DNA of 7,483 nucleotides from Planctomycetota bacterium (GCA_023430365.1 JAEZAS010000534.1:1-7483), one strand, 5' to 3'. Counted from the stretch's first letter, positions 1 through 5,250 are shown. Numbers and translations are program-made. The notes: a model not told the origin generated them from the letters alone.

Positions 1-26
1 TCTTATGCCGGTGGGCCTTTTCGGGG

Positions 27-1349
27 CTAGGCGGCGCGGCGGGATTGGGGTTTTGGGGTGGGGGTGGGTTGGTGGTAGTTGAAGGTGTTGTCCCAGGCGC
101 GGTCGAGGGTTTCCAGGGCGGTGGGGATGGCGGCGGCGCGGTAGCGGGGAGCGGTTCGGGCTGAACCGGGCAGGGGCTGGGCCAGGCCGAGGCGGAGCAG
201 TTTTTCGATGGCGTCCGCAACTTCAAAATCGACGTTCAAGGCGCAGCTCTCCCGCAGCCAGCTTTCGGCGGACGCGTCGAGTTGTTCCGCCGTGGCGCCG
301 GTGTCGCGATGTTTGCGGAGCAGCCACCAGGCGAGAAGCGTCTCGCGGAAGTCCTGCTCCTCGGCCTCGTCGAGCAGGCGAAAAAGTACCCCGGCGTTGT
401 TGTCGAGGTTCTGGTAATACAGGCTCCGCGTCAGGCTCAGGTGGTATTTGTCGCGGGTCCGCAGGTAGCCGAGGAACGACTTCACGCCATAGCCGACCGT
501 GCCGCCGAGCAGCCCCAGCAGGGCGAGCATCCCTTGCAGGCTGGCGGTGGCGAGGGTGGCGGCGCCGTGGATGAGCTTCATCGCGGTCAAGCCGACGCCC
601 GAGAGGGTCGGCAGCAGGATCTTGCCCCGATCGAGGAGCGTCATCCGGACCGTCGTTCCCGGCAGGAGCATCTCGACGTCGGCCTTCGGGATGTTCTTGA
701 AGAGCTTCAGGACGACGGCAGCTGAGTCGAGCTGGGCCTTCGCGGCCGCTGGCTTCAATCGGAAGATCACCGCGAGACGCTGATAGGTGGGCACCTCGGT
801 CTGCTCGGCGCGCAGGGCGCGCGCAAGACGTCGGACGGTCTTCTGACCGACGACGTCGCCGCGCACAAAAACTTCGAGCTGATCGAAGATCGTCAGATCG
901 ACATGGACGTTGACGCTCCAGTCGCTGGCCGCATCGAGGGCCGCTTCCAGCTCCTCGCGCGTCAGGCGGCGGAAGTTGGCTCGCTCGAGCAGTTCGGCGA
1001 ACTGGTCGAAGAGCTGGCTGGCGAGGTGCTGGCGATCGGCTTCGCTCAGCTCGTCGAGCGGGCGCGGGTCGGCGGCGGGATCGAACGGAGCATACGCTTC
1101 TTTCAGCGCTTCGAGCCGATCGTGGTACTCATGGTGGATCGTCGCTTCGAGCAGCTTGCAAACCTTGAGCAGGCCGGCGCGCTCGTCGAGGTCGAGCGAG
1201 CTATCGGCGGCGAGGCGTTTGACGAGGTCAGCCTTGCGCAGCGGGATGTAGTGCTCGAGCTCGGCGGGGGAGGGGGCGGCTGGCAGTTCGTTCGCGGCTG
1301 GCGGAACGGATCGGCGGAGCAGGCGGCGCGGGTCGAGGCGGCTGAGCAT
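27..1349 (-). CDS. DUF3754 (TMEM143-like) membrane protein
   Basis: A 440-residue protein that I place in the DUF3754/TMEM143 family, known from plants, cyanobacteria and mitochondria, with no established biochemical role. The best marker is the segment at residues 217-231 (FKNIPKADVEMLLPG), which matches the family signature of an IP-x-AD-E core followed by a proline and a TxVRM strand. A hydrophobic stretch at about 243-293 contains one or two membrane segments, followed by a basic RTRDKYHLSLTRSLYYQNLDNN region and a C-terminal helical, winged-helix-like part (about 315-420). The N-terminal 150 residues are soluble and helix-rich. The tail is low-complexity and proline-rich (PTPTPKP). The ATG at 1349 has no clear Shine-Dalgarno sequence, and an inverted repeat (1358-1420) sits directly upstream. 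The gene stands alone, 292 bp downstream of the secreted-protein gene on the same strand. Family assignment is from memory of motifs; function is unknown. Confidence 0.82.
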   Translation of the reverse strand: MLSRLDPRRLLRRSVPPAANELPAAPSPAELEHYIPLRKADLVKRLAADSSLDLDERAGLLKVCKLLEATIHHEYHDRLEALKEAYAPFDPAADPRPLDELSEADRQHLASQLFDQFAELLERANFRRLTREELEAALDAASDWSVNVHVDLTIFDQLEVFVRGDVVGQKTVRRLARALRAEQTEVPTYQRLAVIFRLKPAAAKAQLDSAAVVLKLFKNIPKADVEMLLPGTTVRMTLLDRGKILLPTLSGVGLTAMKLIHGAATLATASLQGMLALLGLLGGTVGYGVKSFLGYLRTRDKYHLSLTRSLYYQNLDNNAGVLFRLLDEAEEQDFRETLLAWWLLRKHRDTGATAEQLDASAESWLRESCALNVDFEVADAIEKLLRLGLAQPLPGSARTAPRYRAAAIPTALETLDRAWDNTFNYHQPTPTPKPQSRRAA

Positions 1350-1357
1350 GAGATGGC

Positions 1358-1420
1358 GATCCGATGGCAGTCGGTTGCTAGCGGCCGGAAAATTGAGACG
1401 AGGTGGCCGCCTATCGGATC
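1358..1420 (-). promoter_or_regulatory. Nested inverted repeat in the presumed leader of the DUF3754 gene
   Basis: GATCCGAT at 1358-1365 is perfectly complementary to ATCGGATC at 1413-1420. Nested inside, GCGGCC at 1381-1386 pairs perfectly with GGCCGC at 1405-1410. Read on the minus strand, the outer stem closes 8 nt before the ATG at 1349, in the place where a ribosome-binding site would lie, and no Shine-Dalgarno sequence is visible. It could be a 5' leader hairpin affecting translation, or a protein-binding site. The inner stem is separated from the outer one by 15 nt on one side and 2 nt on the other, so the fold is imperfect. A chance origin in GC-rich DNA is possible. Confidence 0.35.
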
Positions 1421-1456
1421 ATCGGCGGGAAGGCGCGAGGGGCTGTAAGGGTTGTT

Positions 1457-1480
1457 AGTTTTCAGTTTTCAGTTTTCAGT
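1457..1480. repeat. Heptamer tandem repeat, AGTTTTC unit
   Basis: Three perfect, adjacent copies of AGTTTTC (1457-1463, 1464-1470, 1471-1477) are followed by a partial AGT. The array lies in the spacer between two minus-strand genes and is pyrimidine-rich on the plus strand. It is followed within about 10 nt by a second heptamer array of a different unit, in a different phase. Confidence 0.9.
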
Positions 1481-1488
1481 TGGCGGAG

Positions 1489-1537
1489 AGAGGGGAGTTC
1501 AGAGAGCAGAGAGCAGAGGTCAGGGATTAGAGAGTGG
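1489..1537. repeat. Degenerate heptamer tandem repeat, AGAGCAG type
   Basis: Seven consecutive 7-nt units start at 1489, 1496, 1503, 1510, 1517, 1524 and 1531. The two at 1503 and 1510 are identical (AGAGCAG). The neighbours are variants such as AGTTCAG, AGGTCAG and GGATTAG. Four or five of the units keep an AG at their 3' end. The stretch is almost all purine on the plus strand. The last unit touches the left arm of the 12-bp inverted repeat. Confidence 0.8.
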
Positions 1538-1602
1538 GGCGGGAGTCGATTTTGCCTGGTGCTTTTTCTCGTGGAGTTCGTTTCGTTGCACGACTCCCGC
1601 CC
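1537..1602. repeat. Perfect 12-bp inverted repeat with 42-nt loop
   Basis: The arm GGGCGGGAGTCG at 1537-1548 is exactly complementary to CGACTCCCGCCC at 1591-1602. The stem can be lengthened outward to 1533/1606 if two G-T wobble pairs are allowed. It lies 40 nt past the stop codon of the minus-strand secreted-protein gene, so it could act as its transcription terminator or 3'-end stabiliser. However, no T-run follows on the minus strand and the loop is long for an intrinsic terminator. A miniature repeat element is an alternative. Confidence 0.6.
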
Positions 1603-1641
1603 TATTGGTGGTTTGTTTTCCGAGTTGGATTTGGTTGCCGG

Positions 1642-2307
1642 TTAGCGGCGGGGGATTACTTCGATTCGGGCGCCGGCCAGGCGGTCGACTCGGGTGGCTA
1701 GGCCGCTGATGGTGGTCAGGTGGCGGCGGATCGTGCGCAGGCTGGCGTCGAGCAGGGGGAGCATCGCGTCGGAGGCCAGGCGCGCGTAGGTTTCGTTCGC
1801 GTCGAGCAACATGTAGTGGGCGAACAATTGGTCGGCGAGGACGAAGCGGTCGATTTCGGCCCCTTCGAGCTGGAGCAGCACTTCCTCGAAGTTGTCGATC
1901 GATTCTTCGGCGACCTGGTGTTCGACGCTGAGAGCGTCGGAGACCGAGGGGGGAAGCTCCACCCGGCCGACCATCATGATTACCGGTCCGACGCGATCCC
2001 GACGGGCAGGGTAGGTGAAGCCGAGCTGGCGGAGTTCGTTGCGGATCGTCTGGTGCTCGCGAATTTCGACAGCGAGGAAGTCGCGCGTATCGTCGAGGGT
2101 CGCCATGTCGAGGGCGACGCGGCATTTGTTCACCTGCTTGAAGCTGCTGATCAGCATCCGGGCAGCCAGCAGTGGGTCGCGGAGCGCGAGCACGCCCGCC
2201 TCGGTGAGCGGTTCCTGACCATTGGCAGAAGAGGAGAGCAGGGCGAGCGAAGCGGCGGGAAGTGCGGCGGCGCCGAGCGCAAGTGCGTTGCGACGTGAAA
2301 GATCCAT
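1642..2307 (-). CDS. Tat-exported small protein, DUF4142-like
   Basis: A 221-residue protein starting at the ATG at 2305-2307, chosen because a perfect AAGGAGG lies 6 nt upstream (2314-2320). A longer reading from 2511 would run through spacer repeats and is unlikely. The N-terminus MDLSRRNALALGAAALP has the twin arginine and hydrophobic stretch of a Tat signal peptide, probably cleaved near SANGQ (about residue 31), so the protein should be outside the cytoplasm. The mature part is helical. Residues about 45-95 (ARMLISSFKQVN...EIREHQTIRNELRQLGF) and 150-205 (FVLADQLFAHYMLL...MLPLLDASLRTIRRHL) resemble the two helical halves of DUF4142, a ferritin-like four-helix family often seen as secreted proteins. 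That match is by pattern only and uncertain. The last residues end in a basic IPRR. No catalytic residues can be named. It stands divergent from the HAD gene. Confidence 0.8.
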   Translation of the reverse strand: MDLSRRNALALGAAALPAASLALLSSSANGQEPLTEAGVLALRDPLLAARMLISSFKQVNKCRVALDMATLDDTRDFLAVEIREHQTIRNELRQLGFTYPARRDRVGPVIMMVGRVELPPSVSDALSVEHQVAEESIDNFEEVLLQLEGAEIDRFVLADQLFAHYMLLDANETYARLASDAMLPLLDASLRTIRRHLTTISGLATRVDRLAGARIEVIPRR

Positions 2308-2313
2308 GACGAA

Positions 2314-2320
2314 CCTCCTT
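2314..2320 (-). promoter_or_regulatory. Shine-Dalgarno site of the Tat-exported protein gene
   Basis: On the minus strand the bases read AAGGAGG, a perfect anti-16S match, 6 nt before the ATG at 2307. This fixes the start 68 codons inside the longest open frame and makes the Tat signal the true N-terminus. Confidence 0.88.
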
Positions 2321-2416
2321 GAATGTGATGACGGCATGAGCAAGGCTCCGCGCCGGCAGCACGGTGGACGCGTGGTCGCTGCAATTTGAGCGCCGGGTGG
2401 AGGGAGAGTAGCGAGG

Positions 2417-2439
2417 TCGTCGCGGGCGAACCGCGGCGA
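2417..2439 (+). repeat. GC-rich hairpin with GCGAA loop
   Basis: TCGTCGCGG at 2417-2425 can pair with CCGCGGCGA at 2431-2439, leaving the five-base loop GCGAA. Eight pairs are Watson-Crick and one is a G-U wobble that forms only in plus-strand RNA. It lies in the divergent spacer between the Tat-protein gene and the HAD gene. It may be a small palindromic repeat or a leader structure for the HAD transcript. Confidence 0.45.
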
Positions 2440-2490
2440 TGCCCCGGGTTCTATTTTGGGTTCGTGCTTTAGGGCACATGCAATTGGGAT

Positions 2491-2518
2491 CACGAAAGCA
2501 CGAAAGCACACGAAAACA
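2491..2518. repeat. Octamer repeat, CACGAAAG unit
   Basis: Two perfect adjacent copies of CACGAAAG (2491-2498 and 2499-2506) are followed by a diverged CACACGAAAACA at 2507-2518. It is a short array with an 8-nt rather than 7-nt period. Confidence 0.75.
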
Positions 2519-2636
2519 GGAACGTCTGCGTTCTTTGTCGCTTTCGACCTCCTGGTGAACGACGAGACGCCTGTTCCACGTGCGCCTGCACTTCTATGAT
2601 TTGGGTTTGCTTCTTCGTGTTTTTTCCGCCGTTCCC

Positions 2637-3371
2637 ATGACCGAATCCGCCGATCGATCGCCCGTTTCTCCCTTCCAATCCCCCGAAAACGATTGCCCGC
2701 GGCCCGGCCGAGTCCGGGCGGTGTGTTTTGATCTCGATGGATTGATCTTCAACACCGAGGAGCTCTATCCGCGGGTGATGCAGGAGCTGCTCCGGCGGCG
2801 TGAGAAGCCGTTCACCTGGGAGCTGATCGACCAGATGATGGGCCGGCCGGGGCGGGTGTCGTTGCAGATCATGATCGACCATCATCGGCTCGACGATGTG
2901 GTCGACGATCTGTACTCCGAATCGGACGACATCTTCCGCGCCATCTGGGAGCAGGAGCTGGGGCTGATGCCCGGACTACTCGAGCTGCTGGCGACATTGG
3001 AGAAGCACAACATTCCCAAAGGCATTGCCACGAGCAGCCGAGCGCATGTCGTGCATCAGATGTTGCCGCGGTTTGACTTGGGTCCGCGGTTTCAGTTCGT
3101 GCTGACGGCCGAGGACGTGACGCACGGCAAGCCCGATCCGGAGATCTATCTCAAAGCGGCTGCCCGTTTCGGAGTCCAGCCGAGCGAGATGCTGGCGCTG
3201 GAGGATAGCCAGAACGGGGCGCGAGCGGCTGTGGCGGCGGGCGCAATTGCTGTCGGTGTGCCGGGGAGCCATAATCGCACCCGGCATACGTATGAGGGCT
3301 GCGAACTGGTGGCCAATACGCTGGCTGACCCGCGCATCTATGAGTTGTTGGGGGTGGCGGGGGAGAGGTGA
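2637..3371 (+). CDS. HAD-superfamily hydrolase, beta-phosphoglucomutase-like
   Basis: A 244-residue cytoplasmic HAD subfamily I protein with all four motifs. Motif I is FDLDGLIFNTE, with nucleophile Asp32 and acid/base Asp34. Motif II is the TSS at 132-134. Motif III is Lys165 in GKPDPE. Motif IV is LEDSQNG, with Glu189 and Asp190. Residues about 42-110 form the helical C1 cap typical of beta-phosphoglucomutases and phosphoglycolate-type phosphatases. The enzyme is expected to act on a small phosphorylated metabolite such as a sugar phosphate; the substrate cannot be read from sequence. The first 25 residues are a polar, Pro/Ser-rich extension. The ATG at 2637 was preferred over a GTG at 2580, which would add residues from repeat-bearing spacer; neither has a Shine-Dalgarno sequence, so the start is uncertain. 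The stop is followed after one base by a heptamer array, and the last codons (GVAGER) are themselves G/A-rich. Confidence 0.88.
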   Translation: MTESADRSPVSPFQSPENDCPRPGRVRAVCFDLDGLIFNTEELYPRVMQELLRRREKPFTWELIDQMMGRPGRVSLQIMIDHHRLDDVVDDLYSESDDIFRAIWEQELGLMPGLLELLATLEKHNIPKGIATSSRAHVVHQMLPRFDLGPRFQFVLTAEDVTHGKPDPEIYLKAAARFGVQPSEMLALEDSQNGARAAVAAGAIAVGVPGSHNRTRHTYEGCELVANTLADPRIYELLGVAGER

Positions 3372-3372
3372 G

Positions 3373-3421
3373 AGGGAAGAGGGAAGAGCGGAGGGGGAAG
3401 GGAAAAGGGATAAGGGACAAG
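3373..3421. repeat. Heptamer tandem repeat, AGGGAAG/GGATAAG type
   Basis: Seven consecutive 7-nt units begin at 3373. The first two are identical AGGGAAG. The later ones drift through AGCGGAG and GGGGAAG to GGAAAAG, GGATAAG and GGACAAG. Every unit ends in AG, and the array is nearly all purine on the plus strand. It starts one base after the TGA of the HAD gene. The same unit family, including GGATAAG, GGAAAAG and GGACAAG, recurs at 5099-5161. Confidence 0.9.
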
Positions 3422-3456
3422 GGGTGCGAGGAGTTGGTTTGTAGGTTTAGGTGCCC

Positions 3457-3484
3457 GTACTTGGTACTGAGTACTGAGTACTCT
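3457..3484. repeat. Heptamer tandem repeat, GTACTGA type
   Basis: Four 7-nt units start at 3457, 3464, 3471 and 3478. All begin with GTACT; the middle two are identical GTACTGA and the outer ones are GTACTTG and GTACTCT. The GTAC palindrome therefore recurs exactly every 7 nt. It lies 35 nt after the A/G heptamer array, and the same order is found at 5179-5206. Confidence 0.9.
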
Positions 3485-3550
3485 GGCGCCGGTGCTTGGT
3501 GGCTGCCCCTTCTTTGTAGTTCTTTGGCTCGTTGCCGCTTGCCTCGATCT

Positions 3551-3580
3551 TTCCTCCGTGGTTCATCCGTGTTCATCCGT
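3551..3580. repeat. Decamer repeat GTTCATCCGT before the sulfatase gene
   Basis: Two perfect adjacent copies of GTTCATCCGT (3561-3570, 3571-3580) are preceded by a related TTCCTCCGTG (3551-3560). The array ends 15 nt before the GGAGG of the sulfatase gene, so it lies in the promoter or leader region. Similar ATCCGTGTTCATCCGTGG strings are, to my recollection, common in planctomycete and verrucomicrobial spacers. Confidence 0.8.
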
Positions 3581-3595
3581 GGCTAACTCGCCTGT

Positions 3596-3600
3596 GGAGG
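3596..3600 (+). promoter_or_regulatory. Shine-Dalgarno site of the sulfatase gene
   Basis: GGAGG lies 7 nt before the GTG at 3608. It supports a GTG start in a place where no nearby ATG precedes the signal peptide. Confidence 0.8.
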
Positions 3601-3607
3601 CGCTTTT

Positions 3608-5098
3608 GTGAATCGCTTTTCGACTGGCGCTATCGCGTTTCTCCTGTTGCTCGTGGGTAGCTTTGCTCCGGCTGGCGAGCGGCCGAATTTGGTGCTGATT
3701 GTTGCGGACGATCTGAGTCCCGACGCCGGCTGTTATGGCAATCCGGTGATCAAGACGCCGAATCTCGATCGGCTGGCGCGCGAGGGAGTGCGGCTGACGC
3801 ATGCGTTTGCGACGACGGCCAGTTGCAGTGCGAGTCGCAGCGTCATCCTGACGGGTTTGCACAACCATGCGAACGCTCACTATGGGCACGAGCATGCGTA
3901 TCACCATTTCCGGGCGTACGACGACGTGAAGTCGCTGCCGGTGCTGCTGGAGCAGGCTGGGTATCGCACGGCGCGCGTGGGCAAGCTGCACGTGGGTCCG
4001 CCGGAGGTGTTTCGCTGGCAGCAAACTTTTCAGGCGAACGCTCGCAACCCGGTGCAGATGGCAGAAGTGTGTCGACCGCTAATTGAAGCCGACAGCGATG
4101 AGCCGTTTTTTCTTTACTACTGCACGGCGGACCCGCACCGCAGCGGCGAGCAGGTCGGGGGGCATGCGAATCTGCCCGAGGATTTGCAGCCGAACGCGTT
4201 CGGTAACCGAGCGAAGGGATTTCCGGGCGTTGAGGAAGTGAAGTACTCGCCCGACGACGTGATTGTGCCGCCGTTTCTGCCCGACACGGCCGCCTGCCGG
4301 GCGGAGTTGGCTCAGTACTATCAGTCGGTTTCGCGCGTCGATCAGGGGCTGGGCCGGCTGGTGGAGTTGCTGAAGAAGGCGGGCAAGTATGACAACACGC
4401 TGATTATCTTCACGGCCGACCATGGAATGGCGTTTCCTGGTGGGAAGACGACCGTCTATGAGCCGGGGCTGAAGGTGCCGATGGTGGTGAAGCTGCCGGT
4501 TCAGGCCGGGGAGGGGCGAAGGGGCGAAGAGGCGAAGGGACCGAAGGAGGATGACTCACAGCGGGCTACTAACGAGGGGCGGGTTTCTGCGGCGATGGTG
4601 AGTCATGTTGATTTGGCGCCGACGCTGCTCGATGCGGCTGGGGCGCTGCCGAAGGACCACAAGCTGCATGGCCGGTCGTGGCTCGGGGCGATCACCCGCG
4701 AGCAGCCGAAAGGCTGGGACACGGTGAACGCCTCGCACACGTTCCACGAGATCACGATGTACTATCCGATGCGCGTGGTTCGCGGCCGGCAGTACAAGCT
4801 GATCTGGAACCTCGCGGCGCCGCTGCCGTATCCGTTCGCCAGCGACCTCTGGGAAGCGCCAACCTGGCAGGAGGCGTATCGCCGCGGCCCGGAAACGATG
4901 TACGGCAAGCGAACGGTGAAGGACTACATCCACCGGCCGACATTCGAGCTGTACGACGTCCAGAACGATCCCGACGAAAGCCACAACCTGGCCAGCGACC
5001 AGGCCTATGCGAAAACGCTCAACGAGCTGAAAGCGGAACTCAAAGCGTTCCAGAAGCGAACCAGCGATCCGTGGCTGTTGAAGTGGGAATATGAATAG
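3608..5098 (+). CDS. Secreted sulfatase, heparan N-sulfatase-like
   Basis: A 496-residue type I (formylglycine-dependent) sulfatase that should hydrolyse sulfate esters or N-sulfates of polysaccharides outside the cytoplasm. Residues 1-23 form a signal peptide (MNRF... hydrophobic core, cleavage near APAG). Metal ligands Asp34-Asp35 lie in VADDLSPD. The modified residue is Cys73 in CSASR-SVILTG; the usual CxPxR has Ala in place of Pro here. Lys126 and His128 lie in GKLHVG, and Asp271-His272 in TADHG. HANAHYGHEH after the active site and the C-terminal FELYDVQNDPDESHNLA are typical of the SGSH-like group. The natural substrate is unknown. Translation starts at GTG with a good Shine-Dalgarno sequence. 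Residues 301-325 form a highly charged insert encoded by an octamer repeat, between PMVVKLPV and VSAAMVSHVDLAPTLLD, which are normally close together. Neighbouring genes do not suggest a dedicated polysaccharide locus, and activity needs a formylglycine-generating enzyme elsewhere. Confidence 0.93.
   Translation: MNRFSTGAIAFLLLLVGSFAPAGERPNLVLIVADDLSPDAGCYGNPVIKTPNLDRLAREGVRLTHAFATTASCSASRSVILTGLHNHANAHYGHEHAYHHFRAYDDVKSLPVLLEQAGYRTARVGKLHVGPPEVFRWQQTFQANARNPVQMAEVCRPLIEADSDEPFFLYYCTADPHRSGEQVGGHANLPEDLQPNAFGNRAKGFPGVEEVKYSPDDVIVPPFLPDTAACRAELAQYYQSVSRVDQGLGRLVELLKKAGKYDNTLIIFTADHGMAFPGGKTTVYEPGLKVPMVVKLPVQAGEGRRGEEAKGPKEDDSQRATNEGRVSAAMVSHVDLAPTLLDAAGALPKDHKLHGRSWLGAITREQPKGWDTVNASHTFHEITMYYPMRVVRGRQYKLIWNLAAPLPYPFASDLWEAPTWQEAYRRGPETMYGKRTVKDYIHRPTFELYDVQNDPDESHNLASDQAYAKTLNELKAELKAFQKRTSDPWLLKWEYE
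4512..4543 (+). repeat. Octamer repeat inside the sulfatase gene
   Basis: AGGGGCGA occurs twice in tandem (4512-4519, 4520-4527), then as AGAGGCGA (4528-4535) and a more diverged unit (4536-4543). It keeps the reading frame and encodes part of the Gly/Glu/Arg/Lys-rich residues 301-325 of the sulfatase. Its purine-rich composition resembles the spacer arrays, but the period is 8, not 7. Confidence 0.8.
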
Positions 5099-5161
5099 AG
5101 GGAAGAGGGAAGAGGGCAGAGCGAAGGGATAAGGGAAAAGGGATCAGGGACAAGGGTGAAG
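5099..5161. repeat. Heptamer tandem repeat, AGGGAAG/GGATAAG type, second copy
   Basis: Nine consecutive 7-nt units begin on the base after the sulfatase TAG (5096-5098). The first two are identical AGGGAAG, followed by AGGGCAG, AGCGAAG, and then the GGATAAG/GGAAAAG/GGACAAG group. All nine end in AG. Unit family, order of drift and position right after a stop codon all match the array at 3373-3421. Confidence 0.92.
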
Positions 5162-5178
5162 AGTTGCGGCTGGAACCT

Positions 5179-5206
5179 GTACTGAGTACTCAGTACCGAG
5201 TACCAA
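5179..5206. repeat. Heptamer tandem repeat, GTACTGA type, second copy
   Basis: Four 7-nt units start at 5179, 5186, 5193 and 5200: GTACTGA, then GTACTCA, GTACCGA and GTACCAA. GTAC recurs every 7 nt. It follows the A/G array after a spacer of 17 nt, as at 3457-3484, and is more diverged than that copy. Confidence 0.9.
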
Positions 5207-5215
5207 GTCTGCTCT

Positions 5216-5250
5216 CTGAAATCTGAAATCTGAAATCTGAAATTCAAAAT
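5216..5250. repeat. Heptamer tandem repeat, CTGAAAT unit
   Basis: Four perfect adjacent copies of CTGAAAT (5216-5243) are followed by a diverged TCAAAAT (5244-5250). This third unit family has no counterpart in the spacer at 3372-3607. It ends 21 nt before the Shine-Dalgarno sequence of the next gene, making a local AT-rich block where a promoter would be expected. Confidence 0.92.

Larger units (their letters stand above)
2308..2636. other. Divergent intergenic spacer
   Basis: This 329-bp spacer should hold promoters for both the minus-strand secreted-protein gene and the plus-strand HAD gene, but I see no convincing -35/-10 pair. It contains the GC-rich hairpin at 2417-2439, a CACGAAAG octamer repeat at 2491-2506, and a small perfect hairpin GAACG-TCTG-CGTTC at 2520-2533. 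There is also a possible bulged stem in which AACAGG (2515-2520) plus CGTCT (2523-2527) pair with AGACG plus CCTGTT (2565-2575); it competes with the small hairpin. Open frames crossing the spacer are interpreted as read-through of non-coding sequence. Confidence 0.6.

Noticed and set aside
1520..2509. A 329-codon minus-strand frame overlapping the Tat-protein gene
   Set aside because: It is Arg/Pro-rich low-complexity translation in the wrong frame and runs through spacer repeats and the 12-bp inverted repeat. The overlapping frame has a perfect Shine-Dalgarno sequence and a Tat signal.
2308..2511. 68-residue N-terminal extension of the Tat-exported protein
   Set aside because: It would bury the Tat signal inside the protein, it translates octamer-repeat DNA, and the strong AAGGAGG at 2314-2320 points to the ATG at 2307.
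3151..3576. Minus-strand frame beginning MNTDEPRRKDRG
   Set aside because: This is a translation of the decamer and heptamer repeats plus the antisense of the HAD gene, a common type of spurious peptide in repeat-rich spacers.
3373..5250. CRISPR array
   Set aside because: The units are 7 nt and contiguous, with no 20-40 nt repeats separated by unique spacers and no cas genes.
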